A stretch of DNA of 64,000 nucleotides from assembly GCF_945952405.1 (NCBI RefSeq), contig NZ_CAMFIA010000004.1, positions 62,001 to 126,000 of the forward strand, in the 5' to 3' direction. Shown here one piece after another: positions 52,950 through 64,000 of this stretch; position 1 is the stretch's first letter; every line of letters begins with the position of its first letter. A model generated the notes under the pieces. The model did not search any database and had not been told where the DNA came from. It worked only from the letters and a program-made list of their open reading frames with translations. The DNA is from an uncultured Stenotrophomonas sp. (lineage in GTDB: Bacteria; Pseudomonadota; Gammaproteobacteria; Xanthomonadales; Xanthomonadaceae). The translations under genes were made by a program, and so were the position numbers.

Positions 52950-54914
52950 GTGAAACACCGTCATCTCCTGCTGGCCTCGGCAATCGCCGCCGCCACGCTG
53001 GCCCTGGTTGCCTGCAAGAAGGAAGCAGCCCCAGGCACCGAGGCCGCCAGCAGCAGCGCCGCGGCCGGCGAAACCGCCGACCAGTTCGTGGCCCGCATCA
53101 ATGCCGAATTCAAGGCCGCCTACCCGGAGATGACCTCGGCGCAGTGGCTGTCTTCCACCTACATCAACAGTGATTCCGAACGGATCGCAGCCAAGGCCAA
53201 CGAGCGCTCGCTGACCCAGCTCAACAGCTGGATCGAACAGGCCGCCAGGTTCGACGGCAAGCCGATGAGCGAGGACAGCAAGCGCGCGATCCACCTGCTG
53301 AAGCTGATGTCGTCGATGCCGGCGCCGCGTGACCCGGCCAAGCTGGCCGAGCTGACCCAGATCGCCACCCGCATGGAAGGCAGCTACGGTGCCGGCAAGT
53401 ACTGCACCGACGCCAACGATCCGAACTCCTGCCGCCAGCTGGGCGAGCTGGAGCAGGTGCTGGCACGCAGCCGTGACTACGACAAGCAGCTCGATGCCTG
53501 GCAGGGCTGGCACAGCACCACCAGGAACATGCGAGGCGACTACCAGAAGTTCGTCGGCCTGGTGAACGAAGGTGCCAAGGGCATGGGCTTCACCGATGCC
53601 GGGCAGATGTGGCGCAGCGGCTACGACATGCCGCCGGAACAGATCGGCCCGGAGACCGACCGCCTGTGGGAGCAGGTCAAGCCGATGTACGAGCAGCTGC
53701 ACTGCTACGCACGCGGCAAGCTGGACAAGACCTACGGCAAGGACAAGGCCGAAGTGGGCAACGGCCTGATCGCCGCGCACCTGCTGGGCAACATGTGGCA
53801 GCAGGACTGGTCGAACCTGTGGGACCAGCTGGAGCCGTATCCGGGCGCCGGCAGCCTGGACATCACCGCCGCGCTGGAGAAGCAGTACCAGACCAACCTG
53901 AGCGCGGCGCTGGCCAAGGCCGGCAAGGACGCCAACGTGGCCGCGCAGTACAAGGCGCAGCGTGAAGCCGAACTGCGCACCGCCAGGCAGATGACCGAGC
54001 GCGCGCAGGACTTCTACGTCTCGCTGGGGATGCCGTCGCTGCCGCAGTCGTACTGGGAGAAGACCCAGTTCATCAAGCCCGATGACCGCGACGTGGTCTG
54101 CCACGCCAGCGCCTGGGACATGAACATGGAAGGCGACGTGCGCACCAAGATGTGCATCAAGCCGAACGAAGAGAACTTCACCACCATCTACCACGAGCTG
54201 GGCCACATCTATTACGACCTGGCCTACAACCCGCTGCCGCCGCTGTTCCAGGGAGGCGCCAACGATGGCTTCCATGAGGCGATCGGCGACACCATCGTGC
54301 TGGCGATGACGCCCAAGTACCTCAGCTCGATCGGCCTGGTCGACGCACCGACCGAAAGCCGCGAGGCAGTCATCAACAACCAGATGCGCATGGCGCTGTC
54401 GGGCGTGTCGTTCCTGCCGTTCGGCCTGATGATCGACCGCTGGCGCTGGGGCGTGTTCGATGGTTCGATCACCGCCGACAACTACAACAAGGCATGGTGG
54501 GACCTGAAGGCCAAGTACCAGGGCGTGGCCCCGGCCAGCAGCCGCGGCGAGGAATTCTTCGATCCGGGCGCGAAGTACCACGTGCCGGGCAACACCCCGT
54601 ACACCCGCTACTTCCTGGCCCGCATCCTGCAGTTCCAGTTCTACAAGGGCCTGTGCGATGCCGCCGGCTACAAGGGCCCGCTGCATGAGTGCACCTTCTA
54701 CGGCAACAAGGAAGCCGGCCAGAAGTACTGGGCGATGCTGAGCAAGGGTGCCAGCCAGCCGTGGCAGGCCACGCTGAAGGAGCTGACCGGCACCGACAAG
54801 CTCGATGCCGGCCCGATGATCGAGTACTTCACGCCGGTCAACGAATGGCTGAAGCAGCAGAACGAAGGCCAGATGTGCGGCTGGCAGGCCAACGCGGCCC
54901 CGGCGGCGAAATGA
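52950..54914 (+). CDS. Peptidase M2 (angiotensin-converting enzyme-like) lipoprotein
   Basis: 654 residues. The signal peptide ends in lipobox LVAC (Cys22). The gluzincin zinc motif is HELGH (415-419) with the third ligand Glu443 (DGFHEAIGD). Length and the surrounding helices match bacterial ACE homologues, dipeptidyl carboxypeptidases. The lipid anchor would hold it in the periplasm or outer membrane. It starts with GTG at 52950 (AAGGA upstream). Single gene with a strong terminator. Confidence 0.92.
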   Translation: MKHRHLLLASAIAAATLALVACKKEAAPGTEAASSSAAAGETADQFVARINAEFKAAYPEMTSAQWLSSTYINSDSERIAAKANERSLTQLNSWIEQAARFDGKPMSEDSKRAIHLLKLMSSMPAPRDPAKLAELTQIATRMEGSYGAGKYCTDANDPNSCRQLGELEQVLARSRDYDKQLDAWQGWHSTTRNMRGDYQKFVGLVNEGAKGMGFTDAGQMWRSGYDMPPEQIGPETDRLWEQVKPMYEQLHCYARGKLDKTYGKDKAEVGNGLIAAHLLGNMWQQDWSNLWDQLEPYPGAGSLDITAALEKQYQTNLSAALAKAGKDANVAAQYKAQREAELRTARQMTERAQDFYVSLGMPSLPQSYWEKTQFIKPDDRDVVCHASAWDMNMEGDVRTKMCIKPNEENFTTIYHELGHIYYDLAYNPLPPLFQGGANDGFHEAIGDTIVLAMTPKYLSSIGLVDAPTESREAVINNQMRMALSGVSFLPFGLMIDRWRWGVFDGSITADNYNKAWWDLKAKYQGVAPASSRGEEFFDPGAKYHVPGNTPYTRYFLARILQFQFYKGLCDAAGYKGPLHECTFYGNKEAGQKYWAMLSKGASQPWQATLKELTGTDKLDAGPMIEYFTPVNEWLKQQNEGQMCGWQANAAPAAK

Positions 54915-54917
54915 AAG

Positions 54918-54947
54918 AAGGGGCGGGTCCGCGAGGATCCGCCCCTT
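54918..54947 (+). terminator. Intrinsic terminator of the M2 peptidase gene
   Basis: A 13-base stem (AAGGGGCGG-GTCC / GGAT-CCGCCCCTT with one G-T wobble) with GCGA loop and TTT tail, right after the stop codon. Confidence 0.85.
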
Positions 54948-54954
54948 TCATCTG

Positions 54955-55026
54955 GTAGCGCCGGCCGCTGGCCGGCAACCTGCGCGATCAAGATCCAACG
55001 GGCAACCGGCCAGCGGCCGGCGCTAC
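54955..55026. repeat. Inverted pair of SMAG (GTAG) elements
   Basis: A complete unit (54955-54976, plus orientation) and a complete inverted unit (55006-55026), each with GTAG at the outer side, 29 bases apart. The pair can fold as two hairpins or one long stem. Confidence 0.75.
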
Positions 55027-55037
55027 CGCAATGAGCG

Positions 55038-55430
55038 TCAGCTGTCCTTCTTCGCCGCCATCGCGGCGGCCAGCTCGGCCTTGAACTCCTCGAAGGTCTG
55101 GCCCTTCTCCTTCGCTTCGGCCTGCGCGGCATCACGCAGCGCATCGGAATACATCAGCCGGACCGGCGTGCCGTTGCGCTCGTGCAGTTCACCGGCCTGC
55201 ATGATCAGCGCCAGCACCTGTGCGGCGCTGTCGCTGTGGCCGGCAATGCGGCCATCCATGCCCAGCACCCACTCGCCATCGCGGCGCACGACACCGGCCA
55301 GCAGGGTGCGCTGTGCGTCGCGCAGTTCGGCATGCGGTTCCACCGGCGAGGCCTGGGCAGCGGCCTTGTTGGCGGCCTGCTTTTCCTGGCGACGGCGCTG
55401 GTCGCGGCGGGTCTTGGAGCTGGTGGACAT
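55038..55430 (-). CDS. Conserved protein of unknown function
   Basis: 130 residues. The first 30 are highly basic (KTRRDQRRRQEKQAANKAAA), followed by an alpha/beta-like core (LLAGVVRRDGEWVLGMDGRIAGHSD) and a charged helical end (KEKGQTFEEFKAELAAAMAAKKDS). No family recognised. The basic head suggests nucleic acid binding, but that is a guess. Start ATG at 55430. It lies next to, and in line with, the siderophore-interacting protein gene (82 bases). Confidence 0.6.
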   Translation of the reverse strand: MSTSSKTRRDQRRRQEKQAANKAAAQASPVEPHAELRDAQRTLLAGVVRRDGEWVLGMDGRIAGHSDSAAQVLALIMQAGELHERNGTPVRLMYSDALRDAAQAEAKEKGQTFEEFKAELAAAMAAKKDS

Positions 55431-55512
55431 GGTGCGGTACCGCAGCGAGGGGGGCGCAAGGATAGCGCACCCCAGCCGCGGCGCCGTTTCACGCGCGCCC
55501 GCACCCGCGCGG

Positions 55513-56409
55513 TCAGTCCAGCACTTTGCCGTCCCGCCAGTAGCCCATGAAGGTGATCGCGCGGCGGTCCAGGCCGCAGTCGCGGACCAGATGGCGGCGG
55601 ATCGCCATCACCGCGCCGGCCTCGCCGGCCACCCAGGCGTACAGCGGCCCGATCACGCCGGCATCGGCCTGCTCCCACAGGATCTGCGTATCAACGTCGA
55701 TCTCCTCCAGCGCATCCCCGGCAGCCACGCCCGAGGCCGCTGCCAATCGCGCCTGCACCGCCTGCAGCAACGGCTGTCCGTAGGCCGCCTGCCCGCGCGG
55801 CAGCCAGACCAGCTCGGCGCTGGAAGGCGCCTTCAGGGGCACCGCGTCGCCGGCCTGGGCGACTTCGAGCAGGGCCAGCGTGCGCGGAGGGTCGACCATG
55901 GCTGACAGCTCCTCGAGGATGCCGGCCACCGCAGGCAATGCGGTTTCATCGGCCACCAGCAGTACCTGGCCGACACCGGCCGGTGGCTTCCACTCCCAGC
56001 CCAGGCTGCTCTCGGCACAGTCGGCGTCCGGCGCCAGCAGCACTACGCGGTCGCCGGGGCGGGCGTGCATGGCCCAGCGCGAGGCGGGACCGGCTTCGCC
56101 ATGGATGACGAAATCGACGTCCACCTCGCCCTGCTCGGCCCGCAGCTGGCGAATCGTATAGGTCCGCATCGGTGGCCGCTGGTCATCGGGCAGGGCCCGG
56201 TAGCGGGGGTACCAGTCTTCGCCGCTGGGGACCTGCGGCACGTCCTGGCCGGGAAGCGGGAAGAACACCTTGATCCGCTGGTCCGGGCCTTCGGTCTTCA
56301 TCCGCGCCACGTCGGCACCGGTGAACACCATGCGGTCCAGGGAAGGGGAAAGAACGCGGCGCTCCTTCAGCGCCACCTCGAACAGGCGGTAGGTCTGCTG
56401 CGCAGCCAT
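55513..56409 (-). CDS. Siderophore-interacting protein (FAD-dependent ferric reductase)
   Basis: 298 residues. The N-terminal FAD-binding barrel holds MRTYTIRQLR (Arg-x-Tyr-Thr-x-Arg FAD motif) and VDVDFVIHGEAGPASRWA. The C-terminal NAD(P)H-binding SIP domain has LLVADETALPAVAGILE and WVAGEAGAVMAIRRHL. ViuB/YqjH-like proteins reduce ferric siderophores in the cytoplasm to free iron. No Fur box is clear upstream. The efflux pump gene behind it is on the same strand, 141 bases away. Confidence 0.9.
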   Translation of the reverse strand: MAAQQTYRLFEVALKERRVLSPSLDRMVFTGADVARMKTEGPDQRIKVFFPLPGQDVPQVPSGEDWYPRYRALPDDQRPPMRTYTIRQLRAEQGEVDVDFVIHGEAGPASRWAMHARPGDRVVLLAPDADCAESSLGWEWKPPAGVGQVLLVADETALPAVAGILEELSAMVDPPRTLALLEVAQAGDAVPLKAPSSAELVWLPRGQAAYGQPLLQAVQARLAAASGVAAGDALEEIDVDTQILWEQADAGVIGPLYAWVAGEAGAVMAIRRHLVRDCGLDRRAITFMGYWRDGKVLD

Positions 56410-56550
56410 GGGGGAACCTCATGCAACGACATCGGATCGGCTGGCTGTCGTGCATCCACGCACCGGCTGGCTGGAGTGTCCAGCCTAGTCCGGTACCCGC
56501 CCGTCGCAAGGGCTGCGGGCATCGCGCCCCGCCCTACCCCTGCGCGCTGC

Positions 56551-57801
56551 TCAATGGCCCGTGCAGGCTGCCTGCGCCGCGCGTTCACGCTGGTGTTCCC
56601 AGTACCAGAACACGAAACCGGCGACGAAGAACGCCGCCTGGCCCAGCGCCAGGTGCAGCGGGCTGGCGCTGAGCAGCGGCGACACCACGCCGGCCACCAC
56701 GGTGCTGATCATCAGCTGCACGAAGGCCTGCAGCGACGAGGCCAGGCCGCGCTGGTGCGGATACATGTCCAGCACCGCCAGCGCCAGGATCGGGAAGATC
56801 AATGCCATGCCCATGCCGCCCAGGAAGATCGGCAGCACCGCCCACGGCAGCACGAACTGCGGGGCCAGGGCCACGTAACCAACGTTCAGCAGCACCGACA
56901 GCGCGCAGAAGCCGAAGCCGATGGCGACCTGGCGGGTCGGCGTGGTGTGCCCGGCCATGCGCCCGGACAGGAACGAGCCGGTGGTCATGCCACCGATGGT
57001 CGGGATGAACAGCCAGGCGAATCCGCCTTCACCCAGGTGCAGGTGCTGCATCACGAATACCGGCGCCGAGGAGATGTACAGGAAGATGCCGCCGAAGCCG
57101 ATGCTGCCGGCCAGCGCCAGGCGCAGGAAGCGCGGGTTGAAGCCGATGCGCACGTAATCGCGCAGCAGCGTCCGCGGCGACAGCGCTACCCGGGCTTCGA
57201 CAGGATGGGTTTCCGGCAGGTAGCGCGCGGTGGCCGCCAGCAGCACCAGTGCGAACACCACCAGGAACCAGAAGATCAGCGGCCAGCCGGCGCCGCTGAG
57301 CAGGATCCAGCCGCCGATGATCGGGGCGATGGCCGGGGCGATGCCGAACAGCATCGACACCTGGCTCATCAGCCGCTGCGCGTCATGGCCGTGGTACAGG
57401 TCGCGGATCACCGCGCGGCCGACAATCATGCCGACGCCCGCCGACAGGCCCTGCAGCGCGCGGAAGGCCAGCAACGTGCCCAGGTCGGTGGACAGCGCGC
57501 AACCGACCGAGGCGCCGACGAAGACCACCAGCCCGCCCAGGATCACCCGCTTGCGGCCCCAGGCATCGGACAGCGGGCCATGCGCCAGGCTCATCAGGCC
57601 GTAGAACAGCAGGTACACGCTGATGGTCTGCTGCACCGCCACCTCGTCCACCGCCAGGCGCTGGGCCAGCTGCGGGAACGCCGGGAAGATGGTGTCGATC
57701 GAGAACGGGCCGAACATGGCGAGGCCGGCAAGCAGCAGGGCCATGCGGCGGGTGGAAGCAGCAACAGCGGCGGTCATGGAAGAGGCGTCCGGCAGGGCCA
57801 T
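56551..57801 (-). CDS. Bcr/CflA-family multidrug efflux MFS transporter
   Basis: 416 residues, twelve membrane segments. The MFS motif A appears as GPLSDAWGRKRVILGG after segment 2, and the Bcr/CflA signature is FGPFSIDTIFPAFPQLAQRL in segment 1, with RALQGLSAGVGMIVGRAVIRDL in segment 4. Such pumps export drugs such as bicyclomycin, chloramphenicol or dipeptides; some export siderophores, which would fit the neighbour. Start at 57801 or the ATG 8 codons later (57777) cannot be settled. Confidence 0.9.
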   Translation of the reverse strand: MALPDASSMTAAVAASTRRMALLLAGLAMFGPFSIDTIFPAFPQLAQRLAVDEVAVQQTISVYLLFYGLMSLAHGPLSDAWGRKRVILGGLVVFVGASVGCALSTDLGTLLAFRALQGLSAGVGMIVGRAVIRDLYHGHDAQRLMSQVSMLFGIAPAIAPIIGGWILLSGAGWPLIFWFLVVFALVLLAATARYLPETHPVEARVALSPRTLLRDYVRIGFNPRFLRLALAGSIGFGGIFLYISSAPVFVMQHLHLGEGGFAWLFIPTIGGMTTGSFLSGRMAGHTTPTRQVAIGFGFCALSVLLNVGYVALAPQFVLPWAVLPIFLGGMGMALIFPILALAVLDMYPHQRGLASSLQAFVQLMISTVVAGVVSPLLSASPLHLALGQAAFFVAGFVFWYWEHQRERAAQAACTGH

Positions 57802-57989
57802 GCGTCACACGCACGGCGGGCGCCGGTCCCCTGCAGCAGGGACGGCGCCAGATGAATTCGGGTATCCGCCCATCATAGGTGGGGATTGCGCCCGGCGCCA
57901 TGCAGCGCTGCACAAAACGCATGCCCGGGCCATCGGCCATTCAGGCACGCGAGCCGTGCCTGGAGGCGGCCCGCGCGCCCGCAACGGGC

Positions 57990-57995
57990 TATAAT
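57990..57995 (+). promoter_or_regulatory. -10 element of the gcvP riboswitch transcript
   Basis: Perfect TATAAT, 14 bases before the riboswitch begins, so transcription would start right at its 5' end. No good -35 at 16-18 bases is seen. Confidence 0.65.
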
Positions 57996-58008
57996 CGGCG
58001 GGCAACAC

Positions 58009-58172
58009 GGTGGGAGAAGCGGAACACCGCTGCCGAAGGCGCAACGCCCGTAATCGCTCAGGCCCGATACCACCCGTAACACAACTCTGGAGAGACCGGT
58101 TCGATCCGGCGCCGAAGGGGCACGAAGCTGCGGCCAGCCGCACTTCCAAACTCTCAGGCAAAAGGACAGAGG
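58009..58172 (+). promoter_or_regulatory. Tandem glycine riboswitch
   Basis: Two glycine aptamers in series. The first (about 58009-58075) has GGGAGAAGCGG, GCCGAAGGCGCAA and CTCAGGCCCGATACCACCC. The second (about 58085-58172) has CTCTGGAGAGACC, GCCGAAGGGGCACGA and CTCTCAGGCAAAAGGACAGAGG (split at 20 bases: CTCTCAGG then CAAAAGGACAG). These are the consensus elements of the gcvT RNA class. The likely expression platform is the following 70 bases, with a CCGCC/GGCGG hairpin. It should turn gcvP on when glycine is high. Confidence 0.93.
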
Positions 58173-58241
58173 GGCGCCCCGCAGACCGCCAACCGGCGGC
58201 TTGTGCCCGTGCGTGTGCCCTTTCCTGACGGATCCTTCGCC

Positions 58242-61109
<2,868 letters not shown>

Positions 61110-61126
61110 GCCTGCGCTTGATCGGT

Positions 61127-61164
61127 AACGAGAACGGCCCGCGCAAGCGGGCCGTTCTCGTTTT
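61127..61164 (+). terminator. Intrinsic terminator of gcvP
   Basis: A 16-base perfect stem (AACGAGAACGGCCCGC and complement) with GCAA tetraloop and TTTT tail. Confidence 0.93.
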
Positions 61165-61205
61165 GCGGCTGCGATGGAGCCACGCCGCGCATGCAGGCCG
61201 TGTTC

Positions 61206-61616
61206 TCACGGGTCCGGCATCTGCCCGAGGCTGAGCTGCCACGACACGCCGAAGCGGTCCTGCACCCAGCCGTAGCGGTTGCTGAAGTCATAATCGCCGA
61301 CCGGCATCAGCCAATGGCCGCCATCGCCCAGCACGCGCGCCGCACGCTCGAACTGTTCGGCACCGGAACACTCGACGAACAGCGAGATCGATGGCGTGAA
61401 GGTGAAACCGTGCACGTCGAGGCTGTCGAAGCACAGGTAGTGGGTGCCGCCGAGCAGGAAGATGGCCTGGCGCACCTGCCCGGGGACGCCGGCGCCGGGC
61501 CCCTCCGGGTGGCGCTGCAGGGCCAGCAGGCGGAAATCGGCGAAGGCTTCGGCATACAGGGCCAGGGCGGCCTCGGCCTGGCCGGTGAACATCAGGAAGG
61601 GACGGCTGCGCAGCAT
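61206..61616 (-). CDS. PhnB-like VOC family protein
   Basis: 136 residues of the PhnB/3-demethylubiquinone methyltransferase-like glyoxalase group: MLRSRPFLMFTGQAEAALALYAEAF, then SISLFVECSGAEQFERA and the closing YGWVQDRFGVSWQLSL, the family's most conserved part. The function is unknown; members are often small stress or resistance-like proteins. The ATG at 61616 gives the family start. Confidence 0.87.
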   Translation of the reverse strand: MLRSRPFLMFTGQAEAALALYAEAFADFRLLALQRHPEGPGAGVPGQVRQAIFLLGGTHYLCFDSLDVHGFTFTPSISLFVECSGAEQFERAARVLGDGGHWLMPVGDYDFSNRYGWVQDRFGVSWQLSLGQMPDP

Positions 61617-61690
61617 GCGGTACTCCCGGGCAACGGGCCGATGACGGCCCACCCGATCAGAGTGCCACGATGGATGTGCAGCCCTCGTGG

Positions 61691-61711
61691 CAGTGCCGGC
61701 CGCTGGCCGGC
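61691..61711 (+). repeat. SMAG-like hairpin (GTAG changed to GCAG)
   Basis: A GCAGTGCCGGCCGC-type unit with intact GCCGGCC/GGCCGGC hairpin. It lies 8 bases past the permease stop codon. Confidence 0.65.
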
Positions 61712-61719
61712 AGCCTCGC

Positions 61720-63087
61720 TCAGGCTTCGCGCATGCGTCGCGCGATGGCGCTGCCGGCGGCGATCGTAGCGGTCAGCGCGACCATCGACAGGAACTGCAG
61801 CCGCGTGTGCGACTCGCTCAGCAGCAGGCCGAAGATCAACGCCAGGATCGCCAGTGCGCAGCAGGTCAGCCACGGGAAACCGGCCATGCGGAACGGCAGG
61901 CGGGTCCCCAGGCGATCGGCGCGGCGGCGCAGCACCAGCTGCGAAACCAGCGACAGGGTCCACACCAGCAGGCAGGTGGAACCGACGATGTTCAGCAGCA
62001 CCGGCAGCACCCGGTCCGGGAACAGCAGCTCCATCACCGTGGCAGCGAAACCGAACAGCACGCTGGCCAGTACCGCGACCACCGGCACCTGGCGCGGATC
62101 GGTCCAGCCGAGCACGGCCGGGGCTTCGCGGCGCTGCGCCAGCGAATACATCATGCGCGAGGCGCCGTAGAGATTGGCATTGAGCGCCGACAGCAGCGCG
62201 ATCACCGCGATCAGGGTGATGGCGGTGCCGGCGCCCGGAATGCGCGCAATGTCCAGCACCGCGGCGAACGGCGACTTCAGCGCCTCGCTGGTCCACGGCA
62301 CCACGGCAATGATCACGCTCAGCGAGCCGATGTAGAACACCAGGATGCGCCAGGCCACGGTGCGGATGGCACGGGCGATGCTGCGCTCGGGATCTTCGGT
62401 TTCCGCCGCTGCCACGGCCACGATCTCGGTGCCACCGAAGGCAAACACCACCACCAGCAGTGCAGCGCCGATGCCGGCCAGGCCCTTCGGCGCGAAGCCG
62501 CCATGCTCGGTGAAATTACTCAGCCCCGGCGAGGTCACCTGCGGCAGCCAGCCCATCAGCAGCGCCACGCCGATGGCGATGAACGCCAGGATGGCCGCCA
62601 CCTTGAGGATGGCGAACCAGAATTCGAATTCGCCGAAGTTCTTCACGCCGAGCAGGTTGATCGCGGTGAAGAACAGCATGAAGGCCAGTGCCGCCATCGG
62701 TACTGGTACTGCCGGCCATACGGTGGCCAGCAGCCCGGCCGCACCGACCGCTTCGGCCGCGATCACGATCACCAGCTGCACCCACCACAACCAGCCGACG
62801 GTGGCGCCGGCGGTGGCGCCCATGGCGTCGGCGGCATACACCGAGAACGCGCCGCTGGTCGGTTTGGCCGCCGCCATCTCACCCAGTGCGTTCATCACGA
62901 TGATCACCAGCGCACCGGCCACCAGGTACGACACCAGCACCGCCGGACCGGCCGCCTGTACGCCCACGCCCGAGCCCAGGAACAGCCCGGCGCCGATGGC
63001 GCTGCCCAGGCCCATCATGATCAGCTGGCGGGGCTTGAGCGAATGTCCGAGACGGGACGGCGAAGCGGTCGGAATCGAGTTGGGCAT
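61720..63087 (-). CDS. Amino acid permease (APC superfamily, AAT type)
   Basis: 455 residues, twelve membrane segments. The first has the APC signature MMGLGSAIGAGLFLGSGVGV, followed by NALGEMAAAKPTSGAFSVYA (segment 3) and FAFGGTEIVAVAAAETEDPE (segment 6). The family imports amino acids with protons; GABA, proline or aromatic amino acids are possible. I chose the ATG at 63087 (MPNSIPTASPSRLGHSLKPRQ). The PAS-AraC regulator gene lies 82 bases upstream on the same strand. Confidence 0.88.
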   Translation of the reverse strand: MPNSIPTASPSRLGHSLKPRQLIMMGLGSAIGAGLFLGSGVGVQAAGPAVLVSYLVAGALVIIVMNALGEMAAAKPTSGAFSVYAADAMGATAGATVGWLWWVQLVIVIAAEAVGAAGLLATVWPAVPVPMAALAFMLFFTAINLLGVKNFGEFEFWFAILKVAAILAFIAIGVALLMGWLPQVTSPGLSNFTEHGGFAPKGLAGIGAALLVVVFAFGGTEIVAVAAAETEDPERSIARAIRTVAWRILVFYIGSLSVIIAVVPWTSEALKSPFAAVLDIARIPGAGTAITLIAVIALLSALNANLYGASRMMYSLAQRREAPAVLGWTDPRQVPVVAVLASVLFGFAATVMELLFPDRVLPVLLNIVGSTCLLVWTLSLVSQLVLRRRADRLGTRLPFRMAGFPWLTCCALAILALIFGLLLSESHTRLQFLSMVALTATIAAGSAIARRMREA

Positions 63088-63169
63088 CGGCGGGGCTGGC
63101 GGCGGGCTACAGGGGCGACACCTTACCCTGTCCCGTGCCCACGGGGATAGGCACAGCGCAGCAGGCGGC

Positions 63170-63892
63170 TCAGGCCAGCGCAGGCTCGCCGAGGGTCCCG
63201 CCAATACGGGCACGGTAGGCGCGCGGCGAGAAACCGGTTTCAGCCTTGAACTTGCGGGTGAACGCGCTCTGGTCGCTGAAACCGCAGGCCTGGCCGATGC
63301 AGGCAATGCTGTCGTCGCCATGCAGCAGGTGCATGGCCATCTGGATCCGCAACCGGGTCAGCACCTGCTGCGGGGTCATCTGGAACACCTTGCGGAAACT
63401 GCGCTCCAGCTTGGACAGCGAGAAGCCGGTGATGTCCAGCAGGGTCTGCATGCGCACATTCTCGGCGTAGTGCGCGTTGAGGTGGGCCAGGGCCAGCCGC
63501 AGCTGTTCGTACTGGGTGCCCAGGCTGTCCTTCTGGCCGAGATCGCGGGAAATGCCGATCAGGCCCTCGATGGCGCCGTCGACCAGCAGCGGCCGCTTGC
63601 AGGTCAGGCACCAGCCCGGTTCGCGGTTGGCGAACAGATGCAGCTCCATCAGGTTCTCGATCACCTCGCCGGACAGCACGCGGGCGTCCTGGTCGACGTA
63701 GTCGGCACTGAGCCCGGTCGGGTAGATCTCGGCGGCGGTACGCCCGATCACATCCTTGCGCGCGCGCAGGCCCAGCCGCCGCAGCATGGTCTGGTTGACG
63801 TGGGTGTAACGCCCCTGGCGGTCCTTGATGAAGAACAGCACGTCCGGGATGGCGTCGAACAGGGCTTCGATGTCGGCGGGCTCGACTCGCAT
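63170..63892 (-). CDS. PAS domain-AraC family transcriptional regulator
   Basis: 240 residues. The N-terminal PAS domain (about 5-120; DAIPDVLFFIKDRQGRYTHVN; GAIEGLIGISRDL) senses a small ligand or redox state. The C-terminal double helix-turn-helix (about 140-235) has ITGFSLSKLERSFRKVFQMTP and IACIGQACGFSDQSAFTRKFK, a good AraC signature. It is probably a local regulator of the permease gene just downstream. I chose the ATG at 63892 (MRVEPADIEALFDAIPD). Confidence 0.87.
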   Translation of the reverse strand: MRVEPADIEALFDAIPDVLFFIKDRQGRYTHVNQTMLRRLGLRARKDVIGRTAAEIYPTGLSADYVDQDARVLSGEVIENLMELHLFANREPGWCLTCKRPLLVDGAIEGLIGISRDLGQKDSLGTQYEQLRLALAHLNAHYAENVRMQTLLDITGFSLSKLERSFRKVFQMTPQQVLTRLRIQMAMHLLHGDDSIACIGQACGFSDQSAFTRKFKAETGFSPRAYRARIGGTLGEPALA

Positions 63893-64000
63893 GCGGCAAG
63901 CATAGCCGAGGCACCTTGCCGGTGCGATCACCCTTGCGGGACTTGCACTTAACGCGGCCAGGGCCACCGTGGGGGCCAGCCCCCAGCGGAGACCCGGTCA
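63893..64000. other. Upstream region at the window edge
   Basis: 108 bases in front of the PAS-AraC regulator. No promoter or gene is evident; a promoter for the regulator is expected here. Confidence 0.4.

Noticed and set aside
52242-54686. Long minus-strand open frame opposite the M2 peptidase gene
   Set aside because: Antisense shadow without conserved motifs; the plus strand encodes a complete M2 peptidase.
56410-56550. Fur box between the siderophore-interacting protein and the efflux pump genes
   Set aside because: No sequence close to the GATAATGATAATCATTATC consensus could be found.

Overview
The window is a GC-rich, gene-dense chromosomal segment of a gammaproteobacterium of the Xanthomonadaceae, most probably Stenotrophomonas (S. 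maltophilia complex). Three things support this: the gene sets and their order (rpoE-rseA-mucD, lepA-lepB-rnc-era-recO, nagZ-hpt-methylthioinosine phosphorylase, gcvP behind a tandem glycine riboswitch); the many GTAG-headed hairpins of the SMAG repeat type known from S. maltophilia; and strong GC bias at third codon positions. I see no rRNA, tRNA, CRISPR array, prophage, integrase or intact insertion sequence. It reads as core genome peppered with small palindromic repeats.

Layout. 1-4.4 kb: a DUF2058 protein, a YgjP-like metallopeptidase, a pseudouridine-synthase-like protein lacking its catalytic Asp, a phospholipase D family protein and an HDOD protein. 4.7-11.1 kb: leucine dehydrogenase, a lipidated subtilisin autotransporter, a thiolase and two tandem alanine-rich lipoproteins. 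11.2-18.6 kb: an AidB-like acyl-CoA dehydrogenase divergent from a tightly coupled four-gene DNA repair operon (MBL exonuclease, ATP-dependent ligase, Lhr-Core type helicase, PdeM phosphoesterase). 18.6-24.6 kb: a small unknown protein, an FAD monooxygenase, a cold-shock protein, the purine-salvage/cell-wall-recycling operon nagZ-hpt-methylthioinosine phosphorylase, a FrnE-like DsbA protein and a CYTH protein. 24.7-35.6 kb: rlmD, a receiver-Hpt protein, then on the minus strand recO-era-rnc-DUF4845-lepB-lepA and degP/mucD-rseA-rpoE, with a good sigma-E promoter ahead of rpoE.

35.9-46.2 kb: a FadB/FadJ-type fatty acid oxidation protein, a 514-base gene-free region rich in hairpins, two pirins flanking an aquaporin and a secreted unknown, cstA with its small partner, a DUF819 membrane protein and a VOC protein. 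46.3-52.6 kb: an envelope-modification locus. A histidine kinase/response regulator pair is divergent from a GT39 (ArnT-like) glycosyltransferase, a PAP2 phosphatase and an EptA/MCR-type phosphoethanolamine transferase. 52.9-64 kb: an ACE-like M2 peptidase lipoprotein, a conserved unknown, a siderophore-interacting reductase, a Bcr/CflA efflux pump, the glycine riboswitch with gcvP, a PhnB-like VOC protein, an amino acid permease and its likely PAS-AraC regulator.

The clearest working units are (i) exonuclease-ligase-helicase-PdeM, probably a DNA break or damage repair pathway, with AidB next door; (ii) methylthioinosine phosphorylase making hypoxanthine for Hpt; (iii) the sigma-E envelope stress circuit; (iv) two-component control of lipid A/LPS charge; (v) glycine-sensing control of glycine cleavage. 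I found no clear case for an entirely undescribed system. The best leads are the degenerate pseudouridine synthase, the AidB/LIG repair neighbourhood, the structured region at 37.9-38.4 kb, and the several families of perfect inverted repeats.
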